A stretch of DNA of 64,000 nucleotides from NCBI GenBank assembly GCA_007118975.1, contig SKQO01000060.1, forward strand, positions 1-64,000, written 5' to 3'. This document shows, in pieces, positions 52,250 to 60,238 of this stretch (positions within the stretch are counted from its first letter, which is position 1; each line of letters opens with the position of its first letter). Below the pieces are notes generated by a model. The model ran no database searches. It saw only the letters and a list, made by a program, of their open reading frames with translations, and was not told the origin of the DNA. Source of the DNA: Halobacteriales archaeon (GTDB lineage: Archaea; Halobacteriota; Halobacteria; Halobacteriales; SKNY01). A program made the position numbers and the translations under genes.

Positions 52250-53371
52250 TCATGGATTTGGAACGGATTCCGTGATCTCCACCTCCCGGTTACCGGCATC
52301 GCCTCCCGATCGAATGCGGTCACGAGTCCGCAACAACGCCTGCACTCCAGACCAGATGCCGCTCCGCATGGCCCTTGGGACGAGTGATCCGAGGTACATT
52401 GCGAGTGCGCCGACGTGAGCGGGGGAATGGACCAGACACTGCGTGAAATAATCCCGTGCGAGTGCGGCATTATTTGCCTCGAGCTCGTGGCAACCCTGGG
52501 AAAAACATTCCTCAGCGATTCGCCCCCTCGCAATATGCCGAAAGTCAGGGTAGTGCTGTGCGACGTAATCGTACGCGTCGAGCCTGTGTTTCGTTTTTAC
52601 GCGTCTAGATTGCTGATCCGTTAACGACCCCTCTCGTAGCCGCCGCACCGCCATTGGCTCTTCAACGAATGCTGGAGGATGGTCGCGAAACAATTCCACG
52701 GCAAACAGCCGGTCCTCGAAGTTCCGGATACCTTGTACGAACGGCCGGGGAGATACGGCCGATTTGTTAAATAGCAGGGTAGAAGTGTGGGGGTAAATCG
52801 CGCCCGTCAGGGCAGCGCGAGCCGCTGAACTCCCCTCCGGAGGGGCACGATTCCGTAGTTTGACCTGTGGCGTTTCGTTCCCCCAGAATTTCACGAAGTA
52901 ATGAGAAGTATAGCTCGCCGTGGCATCGGGCGACAATCCACGGAGTTGACGTTCTAGCTTTTCCGGGTGCCAAAAATCATCCGCATCCAGGAGCGCGATA
53001 AAGTCACCGTTGGCGCGGCTAATTCCCTCGTTTCTGGCGGCTGCGACACCTATCGGGGCTGTCACGATGTGTCGAATCCATTCACATTCGGCCGCTATCG
53101 CTTCGATCCATTCCACATCCGAGGAATCGACAACGACGAGTTCTACGTTTTGATGTGTTTGTGCCCCGACGCTATGGAGAGCATCTTGGAGGTAACCTGC
53201 ATCCCGAAACGTTGGAACCACGACCGACACAAGGGGCCCGTCGTTACCGCGTTTCGAGGTGAGCCCAATCGCCTTGGCTCCAGCTGGCGGCGTTTCTCCT
53301 GGATGGCGTCGTATCAACGGCTCCGGTATTTCGTCATCAGTGGCGTGTGCGAACGCATCTATCCAGGTCAT
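52250..53371 (-). CDS. GT2 family glycosyltransferase
   Basis: A 373-residue GT-A enzyme. After a hydrophilic 45-residue N-terminus comes VSVVVPTFRDAGYLQDALHSV, then VELVVVDSSDVE, then FIALLDADDFWHPEKL with its DxD-like DADD. The C-terminal 120 residues, with helical repeats (HELEANNAALARDYF), resemble the TPR-like end of some glycan GT2 enzymes. The start is the ATG at 53371; a TTG four codons upstream is an alternative. It is convergent with the GT2 gene at 51199-52098, with 151 bp between. Confidence 0.9.
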   Translation of the reverse strand: MTWIDAFAHATDDEIPEPLIRRHPGETPPAGAKAIGLTSKRGNDGPLVSVVVPTFRDAGYLQDALHSVGAQTHQNVELVVVDSSDVEWIEAIAAECEWIRHIVTAPIGVAAARNEGISRANGDFIALLDADDFWHPEKLERQLRGLSPDATASYTSHYFVKFWGNETPQVKLRNRAPPEGSSAARAALTGAIYPHTSTLLFNKSAVSPRPFVQGIRNFEDRLFAVELFRDHPPAFVEEPMAVRRLREGSLTDQQSRRVKTKHRLDAYDYVAQHYPDFRHIARGRIAEECFSQGCHELEANNAALARDYFTQCLVHSPAHVGALAMYLGSLVPRAMRSGIWSGVQALLRTRDRIRSGGDAGNREVEITESVPNP

Positions 53372-53383
53372 AAACGGTGTCAA

Positions 53384-54002
53384 TGTCGATTGGACCGGAG
53401 ATATCTCACAATCATGACTCTTACTCGCATGTGAATCGTGAGGTGTGGCGCCTTACACCACCCTTTGTTCGTGAAATACATGAGTAATAAGCGATTAATC
53501 CATGGATGAAACGGCACCGCCGCGCCTCATTGGCCGGAGTCTACCCCGAGTACCGCTTGCGGAGTATTCGAGTGTGCTCGTCTCAATCGGAGGGTCAGCG
53601 GGTCAGCCCGATCCGACATCGACGGCGGAATAATGATTTTCTGATGATGTCTTTAACCTCGAGGCAGATCCTTGCGTTACTCAACTGCTTGCAGGCAGAT
53701 GGTGGTATCGAGAAACCAATCAAACGCTGCTACACATCCAAGGGCTCTTCTCGGCGGGTCGTTTAAGCATCAACGCGAGGCGGTTTCGATGACCTATACC
53801 GGGTTCGAGTGCTTGCGATCCTACCAGGGCCGGGGGCCGACGTTGACCAGTCGTGACCCGAGACCAAACCCGGACGACCGAGTGGCGAACCGGTTTTCCC
53901 GACGCACAGTGATATCGTACCGACAGATATAGCGTCAGTTGGCCCGCCGATTGACACACCCCGGGTTAAATCCGCCAAGGAGGCTTCTTGCTGGAAGTCG
54001 TC
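53384..54002. other. Intergenic, about 620 bp
   Basis: It lies between two minus-strand genes, GT2 and the second P-loop kinase. Open frames on both strands are basic and Ser-rich, unlike local proteins. No repeat, RNA or promoter was recognised with confidence. Confidence 0.45.
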
Positions 54003-54767
54003 TCAATCGATCGTTGCCCGAAGTGCGCGAGCAGCCTCCTCAGTCGCCTCAGCAACCTCGAGTTCCTCGGTGTCCACCTCGATAACCACCGTACCCGCCG
54101 CAGCGTACGCATCCGCAACGGCGCGGGCCATCTTCGCCGCTCGTTCAGCATGCGACAACTGACTCCTGTCGGGTAATGACTCCCAAGATCGTGGCACGCC
54201 ACCGTCTCGTGCTCGACACCGTCCGAGACAGGTTTCGGGGGTTGCACGGGTGAACACCACGATGTCGGGCGTGGGAACGGACGAGATGTATTCAGTGAGA
54301 TCGGCTTGGGAAACCGGCTTTTCCGAACACGGCGGATGGAGTACCGAGCCCGCACACACTGCGAAACCCTCGTCAATGAGAACGGTTGCCTCTCTCGACA
54401 AGTGTGCATCTATCGTTGCAAATCGTTCCATCAGCGAAAGCATTTTTCTGGCGACAAAATCCACCCGATCATCGTCGTTCGAATAGCGCTTGATCTGGGG
54501 CCCGACCGTCGCAAAAACGTGAGGATGTTTCAAGCTCGCCAAATGAAGAGCGTGGTCTGTTACGCCGAACGCCCTTGCGAGGTGTGACAGTACGGGATCG
54601 GGTAATAATTTCGCGAGAATCCCGCTTGGTCCGGGTAACACAGCCTTGGAAATGGCCTCGCGATATGCTTCAGTAAAGGACTGACAGGTGGAATCGCACT
54701 CGCAGAGCGTAGCCGCGAGCGTCGATTTACCGGAGCCCGCCACGCCGATCATCTCGACGTGTCTCAA
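54003..54767 (-). CDS. P-loop kinase-like protein, paralog 2
   Basis: A 254-residue protein with P-loop GVAGSGKST (8-16) and IDEGF at 131-135, aligned with the protein at 44951-45682. Both begin with HVE before the P-loop, both have IDEGF at the same place, and both share a PE[TC]-type turn before an Arg-rich LID (TPETCLGRCRARDGG). The start is a TTG at 54767 at the position equivalent to the paralog's ATG; the in-frame ATG five codons later would leave only two residues before the P-loop. The middle 100 residues are more diverged, suggesting different substrates. It is transcribed towards the GT2 gene. Function is unknown. Confidence 0.82.
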   Translation of the reverse strand: MRHVEMIGVAGSGKSTLAATLCECDSTCQSFTEAYREAISKAVLPGPSGILAKLLPDPVLSHLARAFGVTDHALHLASLKHPHVFATVGPQIKRYSNDDDRVDFVARKMLSLMERFATIDAHLSREATVLIDEGFAVCAGSVLHPPCSEKPVSQADLTEYISSVPTPDIVVFTRATPETCLGRCRARDGGVPRSWESLPDRSQLSHAERAAKMARAVADAYAAAGTVVIEVDTEELEVAEATEEAARALRATID

Positions 54768-54856
54768 AGTCGCCCTCCTTCACGGGCCCGGATCGGGGAA
54801 AAAGAATAACCACGTCGATAGCTTGACTCCATATTGGGTGGTTTCTTGGGATCGCG

Positions 54857-55993
54857 TTAGTTCACGACCTCGTTTTCGGGTTTGTGTGCTACCCCCTCAC
54901 TCTCCACCATCGCTTCAAGGGGATTATCCCCGATTTCGAGCGGAAGATCCACTCGCCCGCCCCGTCTCGCCGATTCCCAGCATGCAAAAATGACTTCCGT
55001 GCTCCGAAGGGCATAATCTGCCCCGATGACCGGTCGTCGATTCTCGTCAATTGCCGAAACGACCTCCTCGATCGCACGTTCGACGTAGGTTGGTTTCCCG
55101 AGGAATGCGTCCGGAACGGCGGGCATTTTTCCGAGAACTCGATCGACCGGGTGTGCTCCAGCACGCCAGATTCCATCCCGCCCAGTATCGACGTGTTGCC
55201 AGCCCGAATCATTGGTACGAATCCGCAAAGGTGGTCCCCCGTCCGAACCAACCTCGATGATGCCATCCGTCCCGACGATTCGGAGGTGACAGTCGAGAAA
55301 ACCACATTCCCCGGTCGAAGCAAATCCATCAATGCCCCCCTCATAACGCCACCGTGCAAGGGCCTCGGTTTCCTGGTATAATCCATACAGTTTCGACGGA
55401 TTCCGTCGATCAACCTGGGCCAACACCCACTCGACGGGGGCGTGATCGGTCAAGTATCCGCAGAGATCAAAGAGATGGGTTCCGTAATCGTAGAGATCCT
55501 GACCCCCCATTTCGAGGCGCTGAAGGTCACCGATACGTCCCTCATCGAGAAGTTCCTTGGCCCCTTGATATGGGCGAGAGAACCGCCGCTGGTGATTGAA
55601 GGTCAGCTGGACGTCATGACGCTGGCAGACCTCCGCCATCTCACGGCACTCACTCCACGTCCTGGCCATCGGTTTCTCGCAGTGAATCGCGGATACACCG
55701 CCCGTCTCAGCGCAATCGATGACGATCTGAGCGTGGCTCGACGGCGGGGTGCAGATACTAAGCACGTCGATCTCGTACGCTGTGAGCATCCGCTCATAAT
55801 CCTCGAATACGCCTGATGGAGGGATATCGAAGGTGTCTGCGAACGATCGCGCATGATCAGAGACGAGATCGGCACACGCCACGAGCGAGCAGTTATCGAG
55901 CCGCTGGTACCCTTGAGCGTGTCGATAGGCCATCGCGTACCGATTCTCGTCAGTTGGATCACCGGTACCGATCACCCCGACATCATACGTCAT
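54857..55993 (-). CDS. Gfo/Idh/MocA family oxidoreductase
   Basis: A 378-residue NAD(P)-dependent dehydrogenase. The Rossmann part begins VGVIGTGDPTDENRYAMAYR, with LSICTPPSSHAQIV and IHCEKPMARTW (EKP-type Lys). The C-terminal domain contains FNHQRRFSRPYQGAKELLDEG and GTHLFDLCGYLTDHAP, where the His is the likely proton partner. The N-terminal segment between the Gly motif and YRHAQGY is longer than usual. It is upstream of the second P-loop kinase on the same strand, 89 bp apart, so they probably form a unit. It is the second member of this family in the locus and not a recent copy of the one at 48746. Confidence 0.9.
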   Translation of the reverse strand: MTYDVGVIGTGDPTDENRYAMAYRHAQGYQRLDNCSLVACADLVSDHARSFADTFDIPPSGVFEDYERMLTAYEIDVLSICTPPSSHAQIVIDCAETGGVSAIHCEKPMARTWSECREMAEVCQRHDVQLTFNHQRRFSRPYQGAKELLDEGRIGDLQRLEMGGQDLYDYGTHLFDLCGYLTDHAPVEWVLAQVDRRNPSKLYGLYQETEALARWRYEGGIDGFASTGECGFLDCHLRIVGTDGIIEVGSDGGPPLRIRTNDSGWQHVDTGRDGIWRAGAHPVDRVLGKMPAVPDAFLGKPTYVERAIEEVVSAIDENRRPVIGADYALRSTEVIFACWESARRGGRVDLPLEIGDNPLEAMVESEGVAHKPENEVVN

Positions 55994-56577
55994 TCAGAAA
56001 CAATCACTTCCGACAGGTATTCGTTAACGGCCGATTACGCGTCGCTTTCGCCCGCAAAAGTGGCGTCGGCTGTTTCCTTGGGTTCCACCTGACAGTTTCT
56101 CCCCGCTAGATCTGTCGATTGAGAAGAAACTCGCCGACAGTGTCGCCCGCTTTCATCTCGAGGAAAACTCGGTCTCCCAGTCGAATGCGTTGCTCAGTAG
56201 CTCAATGCGTCGCCTCACGATTCGTTCTTGGAGAAGTTTTCCCCGAGGCCGATAGACTAGGGGCAGTGCAGACACTACCAATGAAGGGTAGAGTAATTCT
56301 GTGAGCCTCACGCATCCACCATCGCGCGAGATGTCTCAGTGATTCCTGTAGTCGAGGGCGTTCGCTGGGCGGATGAGGTCAGTATGTGGCTGACCGTGTG
56401 CCACTACCAGTGAGTTACCCGCCCTCCGGTCAACCGCCGATCGGAACAGAAGCGCACATTCACCGATTTGGAGGGATCTAAACGTGCCCCGATCCTATTC
56501 GAGGCATTCGTGGTCGCCGTTAGAAAGCCCCGAACTCGTCGATGGTTTCAACGTAGCGTACTGTGACAGTCTGGACA
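55994..56577. other. Intergenic, about 580 bp, possible decayed sequence
   Basis: Two overlapping minus-strand frames in 56106-56330 read partly like protein (LGDRVFLEMKAGDTVGEF; ELLYPSLVVSALPLVYRPRG), but in different frames and without starts. They may be a relic of a gene, or chance. Nothing else was found. Confidence 0.35.
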
Positions 56578-57339
56578 TCACGCCTTCGGATCGCTGTCAC
56601 TTTCCTTCGGGGGACTCAATAACCCGACAAGGCGGCCGCTGGCTCTGGCGATATTTCGGCCACTTCTCGCGAGGATGAGGCCGGGCGACGCCCCCAGGTA
56701 TCTGGAAGGTGTAAGGAGGTCGACGAGCGAGAGGGCGAAGATTCTGCCCGTGGAAACACCCTGTTTTTTTAGGTAATACGGCGTCATCTTCTCGAGTCGG
56801 TATTGCTTCCGCCAGTAATCGAGTAACGACTCGGCGTACACGTGTTCGACCACCATATCCGGATTATAATAGATATCGTACTTGGCGTTCACTCGTTCGG
56901 CAAGCTCCTTCTCCTCGTGGCCCCACCCCATCGATTCATCCCAGCCCCCCACATCATCGAGCACCTCTCGCCGGATGCCCATGTTACACCCCCAGAACCG
57001 ATCGACATACCGCGGCGTCTCGCCGAAACTGTAATGGGAAGTGAGCTGGCCCGCGAACAGATCATCACGCGGATGGATGGTCCGTCCGGTCACAGCGGCC
57101 TCTTCTTCCAGGGTCGAGGCGGCTGCCGCGAGATATCCGGAGCGGGGGCGCGAGTCGTCGTCGAGAAAGACGATCTTTTCCGCGTCTGCCGCCCTATACC
57201 CCTCGTTTCTGGCTTTCGTCACGGGCGTGTCATCGCAGACAATGAGTTCGAAATCCTCGAAATCGTCCCGCTCTAAATAATCGAGCACCTCGATCTCCGA
57301 ACGCGGCCGCATCGTCGGGATCACGACACTGAGTTCCAT
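56578..57339 (-). CDS. GT2 family glycosyltransferase
   Basis: A 253-residue GT-A enzyme. The start ELSVVIPTMRPRSEIEVLDYL, the donor motif ELIVCDDTPVTKARNEGYR, and KIVFLDDDSRPRSGYL are typical, as is the later GWDESMGWGHEEKELAERV, whose Glu/Asp pair is the acceptor-side signature of rhamnosyl- and chondroitin-type GT2 enzymes. The C-terminal 60 residues contain an amphipathic segment (RIFALSLVDLLTPSRYLG) that may sit on the membrane. The start is the ATG at 57339, divergent from the DUF1616 gene, with 182 bp between. Confidence 0.9.
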   Translation of the reverse strand: MELSVVIPTMRPRSEIEVLDYLERDDFEDFELIVCDDTPVTKARNEGYRAADAEKIVFLDDDSRPRSGYLAAAASTLEEEAAVTGRTIHPRDDLFAGQLTSHYSFGETPRYVDRFWGCNMGIRREVLDDVGGWDESMGWGHEEKELAERVNAKYDIYYNPDMVVEHVYAESLLDYWRKQYRLEKMTPYYLKKQGVSTGRIFALSLVDLLTPSRYLGASPGLILARSGRNIARASGRLVGLLSPPKESDSDPKA

Positions 57340-57521
57340 CGGCGTATCGGACCATACGTTTCGGTGTTGCTTGCTTTAATAGGAATAGTTTAACGCCGGA
57401 AGGTTATCGCGTTCATTCGGGCTGCGCTGCGTCGGTCAGAGATTCGGCGTAGATTGCTCGGTTCGAGGCGAAGCGGTGAACGACTCGGTGCTGAGAACGC
57501 GTTAGGGAGGTTGTAATTTTT

Positions 57522-58535
57522 GTGAGACCCCGTCAGTATCCGATGATGTCGAGAGGAGTACGAACAGGACAGGAATCGAGATCGGTAAGCTTCGACCTCG
57601 TCCTGGGGATTTTACTCGGGGTGTGGATGATTACCGTCGGGCTCGGGTATTGGTCGGATATGTTCGGACGCGCCGTACTTGGCATCATCGCGATTCTCAT
57701 CGCGCCCGGTTGGATGCTCGTCGCAGCATTGCTCCCCAGTGCTGGATCGCGAGCGTTCTCTTCATGGTCGACTGGAGGCCCGGAAAGGGTCCAGGTCTCG
57801 AGCATCGAACGAGGCGTGCTTGCTGTCGGCATGAGTCTCTGTCTGGTCCCGCTCATCGGAATGGCCGTCCACTTCTCACCGGCAACCATTCGTCCCGGGA
57901 CGTTCCTCGGTGCAATCGGTGGTGCAACGGCCGTTCTTGGGCTGCTTGCAGTCTTTCGGCGCCTTCAACTCCAACCGAGGGAACGATATACCATCGGTGG
58001 GCCTGGGAGTCTGATCGGGGAGATTGAGCGACTCCAAACGCCGGGAACGAACCCTGCCATCGCCATCCTACTCGTGGTTGGGTTCCTGTTCGCGGGTGGG
58101 GGGATTGGATATGCAGTCTGGGCGGCTGAGCCGGGCGAACCGCACACCGCGTTTCATTTAACCACCGAAGATCCGGACACTGGTGAATTCGTGGCTGCGG
58201 GATATCCATCGGAGGTGACCGAAGGAGGGGAAGCGACAGTAACAGTCGGGATCACCAACGCCGAAGATCGACCGATTGAGTATACCGTCATCGTGCTCCT
58301 TCAATCCGTGTCCGCGGATCGCGAGCCATTTACGGAGGAGGAACTCGATCGCTTCGAAGTTCCGCTCGAGCAGGGTAACTCCTGGACAGCCCAGCACTCA
58401 GTCGAGCCTTCGGTGACTGGGGACGAACTCCGCGTCACCTATCTACTCTACGATGATGCCCCCGTCGACGAACCAGGTACAGAAAACGCCTATCGGTCGG
58501 CACACTACTGGGTCGATGTGGAACCGGCCAACTGA
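57522..58535 (+). CDS. DUF1616 family membrane protein
   Basis: A 337-residue protein. Two hydrophobic pairs (about 24-72 and 94-148) give four membrane spans near the N-terminus; a fifth lies at about 185-207. It is followed by an external beta domain (220-337) with EVTEGGEATVTVGITNAEDR and an ending AYRSAHYWVDVEPAN. This layout is that of DUF1616, a family found in haloarchaea and methanogens and often near polysaccharide genes. Biochemical function is unknown. The start is a GTG at 57522; ATGs at 57543 and 57546 are alternatives. It is divergent from the GT2 gene. Confidence 0.85.
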   Translation: MRPRQYPMMSRGVRTGQESRSVSFDLVLGILLGVWMITVGLGYWSDMFGRAVLGIIAILIAPGWMLVAALLPSAGSRAFSSWSTGGPERVQVSSIERGVLAVGMSLCLVPLIGMAVHFSPATIRPGTFLGAIGGATAVLGLLAVFRRLQLQPRERYTIGGPGSLIGEIERLQTPGTNPAIAILLVVGFLFAGGGIGYAVWAAEPGEPHTAFHLTTEDPDTGEFVAAGYPSEVTEGGEATVTVGITNAEDRPIEYTVIVLLQSVSADREPFTEEELDRFEVPLEQGNSWTAQHSVEPSVTGDELRVTYLLYDDAPVDEPGTENAYRSAHYWVDVEPAN

Positions 58536-58594
58536 TACAGAGGGCATTGCGTAGCCGTCCTGTAACTAAGTGAACGACAGGAGACGTGGCACGT

Positions 58595-59164
58595 ATGTGG
58601 CCCTGGGAGCACGCGTTGTTCGCGTATATCTTTTATTCGTTGTACGTTCGAGCTCGACACCGAGAGACCCCAGACGACTGGCCGGTGGTTGCACTGGTCG
58701 GAGGTTCACTGTTTCCCGATCTCATCGACAAGCCTCTCGCCTGGCAGTTCGACGTGTTTGAGAGCGGTTATGCCGTAGCCCACTCAGTGTTCGTAGCCGT
58801 CCCTATCGTTGGACTGATCTACGTCATCACGGGTCGAACGGGGCATCGGCGAAGTGGGATCGCATTCGGAATTGGCTATCTCCTTCATCTCGTGGGGGAT
58901 GTCCTGCCGCGAACCGTGGCACGGGGCGAGTTGTATCTAGATCCGATCACCTGGCCGTACGGGAACCCGAGGCCCGATCACCACGAAAGCTTACTTACTG
59001 GATTCATAGATAATTTGTGGGAGTATCTCGCCCACTTTGCAACATTGGACATTACACCTGTTGTGGCTCTGCAGCTCGGAGTGGTGTTCATCGGAACCAT
59101 ACTCTGGATCATCGACGGGTTCCCCGGGCTTCGACTGTTCTGGCGAAAGCGACGGATTGAGTAG
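58595..59164 (+). CDS. Membrane-bound metal-dependent hydrolase, YdjM-like
   Basis: A 189-residue integral membrane protein from the ATG at 58595 (MWPWEHALFAYIF), the usual start for haloarchaeal members; a GTG three codons upstream is an alternative. The family motifs are visible: GGSLFPDLIDKPLAW, AHSVFVAVPIV, YLLHLVGDVLP and HHESLLTGF, which provide the His and Asp residues that would bind metal. About five hydrophobic segments are predicted. The family is called YdjM or metal-dependent hydrolase; the substrate is unknown. It follows the DUF1616 gene by 59 bp and may be cotranscribed with it. Confidence 0.88.
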   Translation: MWPWEHALFAYIFYSLYVRARHRETPDDWPVVALVGGSLFPDLIDKPLAWQFDVFESGYAVAHSVFVAVPIVGLIYVITGRTGHRRSGIAFGIGYLLHLVGDVLPRTVARGELYLDPITWPYGNPRPDHHESLLTGFIDNLWEYLAHFATLDITPVVALQLGVVFIGTILWIIDGFPGLRLFWRKRRIE

Positions 59165-59242
59165 TTGACGCGCCCGGTGGTGGTCTGGTATTGATGAATC
59201 TCTCGAGGAGTACTCCAGCACGAAGATTGACGGTGTCACCTT

Positions 59243-59692
59243 CTACACGCGCACGATTGCCTCGGGGGCGACCCGCGATCCGTCCACCTGCACGTTCACA
59301 TCCCCACCCACAGCAACGTACCCGAGGTCGCCCGTGATCTGGTATCGCCGTCGGCCTGCCGCTACAACACCCTCGGCCGATGACCCCGAGACACGCTTTC
59401 CGGCCCCGGGACCATCCCGGGGGCTTGCCGCGATCGATCCGTCCACGGTCACCTCGTAAGCGACCAGATCCCCAGTTCCGATGATCTCGAGTTCTCGTTC
59501 CGTCTCGGAAGCATTATCATTTGCGGCTGTCGTCCCGGTCACGCCCAAAGCAGCCACTGCCGCTGCGATCGCCGCACCTGCGCGCATGCAACCGCGCCGG
59601 CTAAACCCGACAAGCTTCTGTTTGCTGTTCGATACGTCTTTGTCAGCAGACCCTCTCGTTGGATCTTCTTCTTCCTCCAGCTTGCGTGCCAT
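59243..59692 (-). CDS. TAT-exported protein with a haloarchaeal surface-module C-terminus
   Basis: A 149-residue protein from the ATG at 59692. MARKLEEEEDP is followed by an acidic stretch and a twin-arginine signal (FSRRGCMRAGAAIAAAVAALG). The mature part is one beta domain (LEIIGTGDLVAYEVTVDG ... YVAVGGDVNVQVDG), which I believe occurs at the C-terminus of larger haloarchaeal beta-helix surface proteins. Here it stands alone. The first 16 coding bases and the promoter element equal those of the leader at 33831. It probably binds glycan or other surface structures; that is inference. It is convergent with the YdjM-like gene. Confidence 0.78.
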   Translation of the reverse strand: MARKLEEEEDPTRGSADKDVSNSKQKLVGFSRRGCMRAGAAIAAAVAALGVTGTTAANDNASETERELEIIGTGDLVAYEVTVDGSIAASPRDGPGAGKRVSGSSAEGVVAAGRRRYQITGDLGYVAVGGDVNVQVDGSRVAPEAIVRV

Positions 59693-59715
59693 GCGAATTC
59701 GGATTCTAGAATCGG

Positions 59716-59728
59716 CGCAATAAGTGTT
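59716..59728 (-). promoter_or_regulatory. Core promoter element shared with the TAT leader at 33831
   Basis: AACACTTATTGCG on the minus strand, 23 nt before the ATG, identical in sequence and spacing to 33855-33867. The flanking bases differ, which argues for selection on this block. Confidence 0.6.
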
Positions 59729-59861
59729 GCGATACTTATGTATTTTCATATGCGTGAAAGTTCATCAAGCAATCACACCGTAAAGTCCCAATATAGACAT
59801 TCAACAGTGTTTTTAACAGCATTTTCAAAGTGCAAGATCAAATATATTACCTAAATCAGAG

Positions 59862-59887
59862 AGATCGTAATGACACCATTACGATCT
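59862..59887. repeat. Perfect inverted repeat AGATCGTAATG-ACAC-CATTACGATCT
   Basis: Eleven-bp arms and a 4-nt loop. As RNA this is a stable hairpin. It lies 4 bp beyond the stop of a possible minus-strand small frame, and 170 bp upstream of the TAT gene start. Confidence 0.75.
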
Positions 59888-60022
59888 TGTTTACTCACTG
59901 AAACCGCCCGCCGTGATGCCACCAGTGGTACCGAGATATCTTGCGAAACCGAGATGGATGAGTGCCACGAGAAGTTGTTCTGAGATTGCGTTTTCGTGCC
60001 AGGTGGTGGATACCATGGAAGC

Positions 60023-60046
60023 ACGCACCGACCCTGGTCGGTGCGT
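60023..60046. repeat. Perfect inverted repeat ACGCACCGACC-CT-GGTCGGTGCGT
   Basis: Eleven-bp arms with a 2-nt centre, GC-rich, followed by TTGT on the plus strand. It is 165 bp upstream of the Bat-like regulator's TATA box. It could be an operator dyad or a transcription end. Confidence 0.75.
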
Positions 60047-60208
60047 TTGTCGATTACGAACGCCATAACTCTGACACACCCTTCGGATCTTGAATGATTT
60101 TCCCTGGACATCAACTCGACCCAGGCGACTGACCAGTTATGCCATGGACACATCAAATTAATATACAATCAACTAGGACTTTAATTTCCTTAAACTAATG
60201 GAGTGAAA

Positions 60209-60215
60209 TTTATAA
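60209..60215 (+). promoter_or_regulatory. TATA box of the Bat-like regulator
   Basis: tttataa, centre about 27 bp upstream of the in-frame GTG at 60239. This predicts a leaderless transcript starting at or next to that codon. Confidence 0.65.
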
Positions 60216-60238
60216 GCATCGGCTTGGAAGTCGCGGCT

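Larger units (their letters stand above)
59693..60238. other. Structured intergenic region, about 545 bp
   Basis: It contains the promoter at 59716-59728, an AT-rich block (59735-59860), two perfect 11-bp inverted repeats (59862-59887 and 60023-60046) and a TATA box at 60209-60215. A minus-strand frame at 59891-60079 ends 4 bp from the first repeat, with a protein-like end (SEQLLVALIHLGFARYL), but I cannot confirm it. Confidence 0.6.

Noticed and set aside
53506-53932. Two overlapping plus-strand frames that might be a transposase remnant
   Set aside because: No DDE or HTH motif, no terminal repeats, and basic Ser-rich translation.
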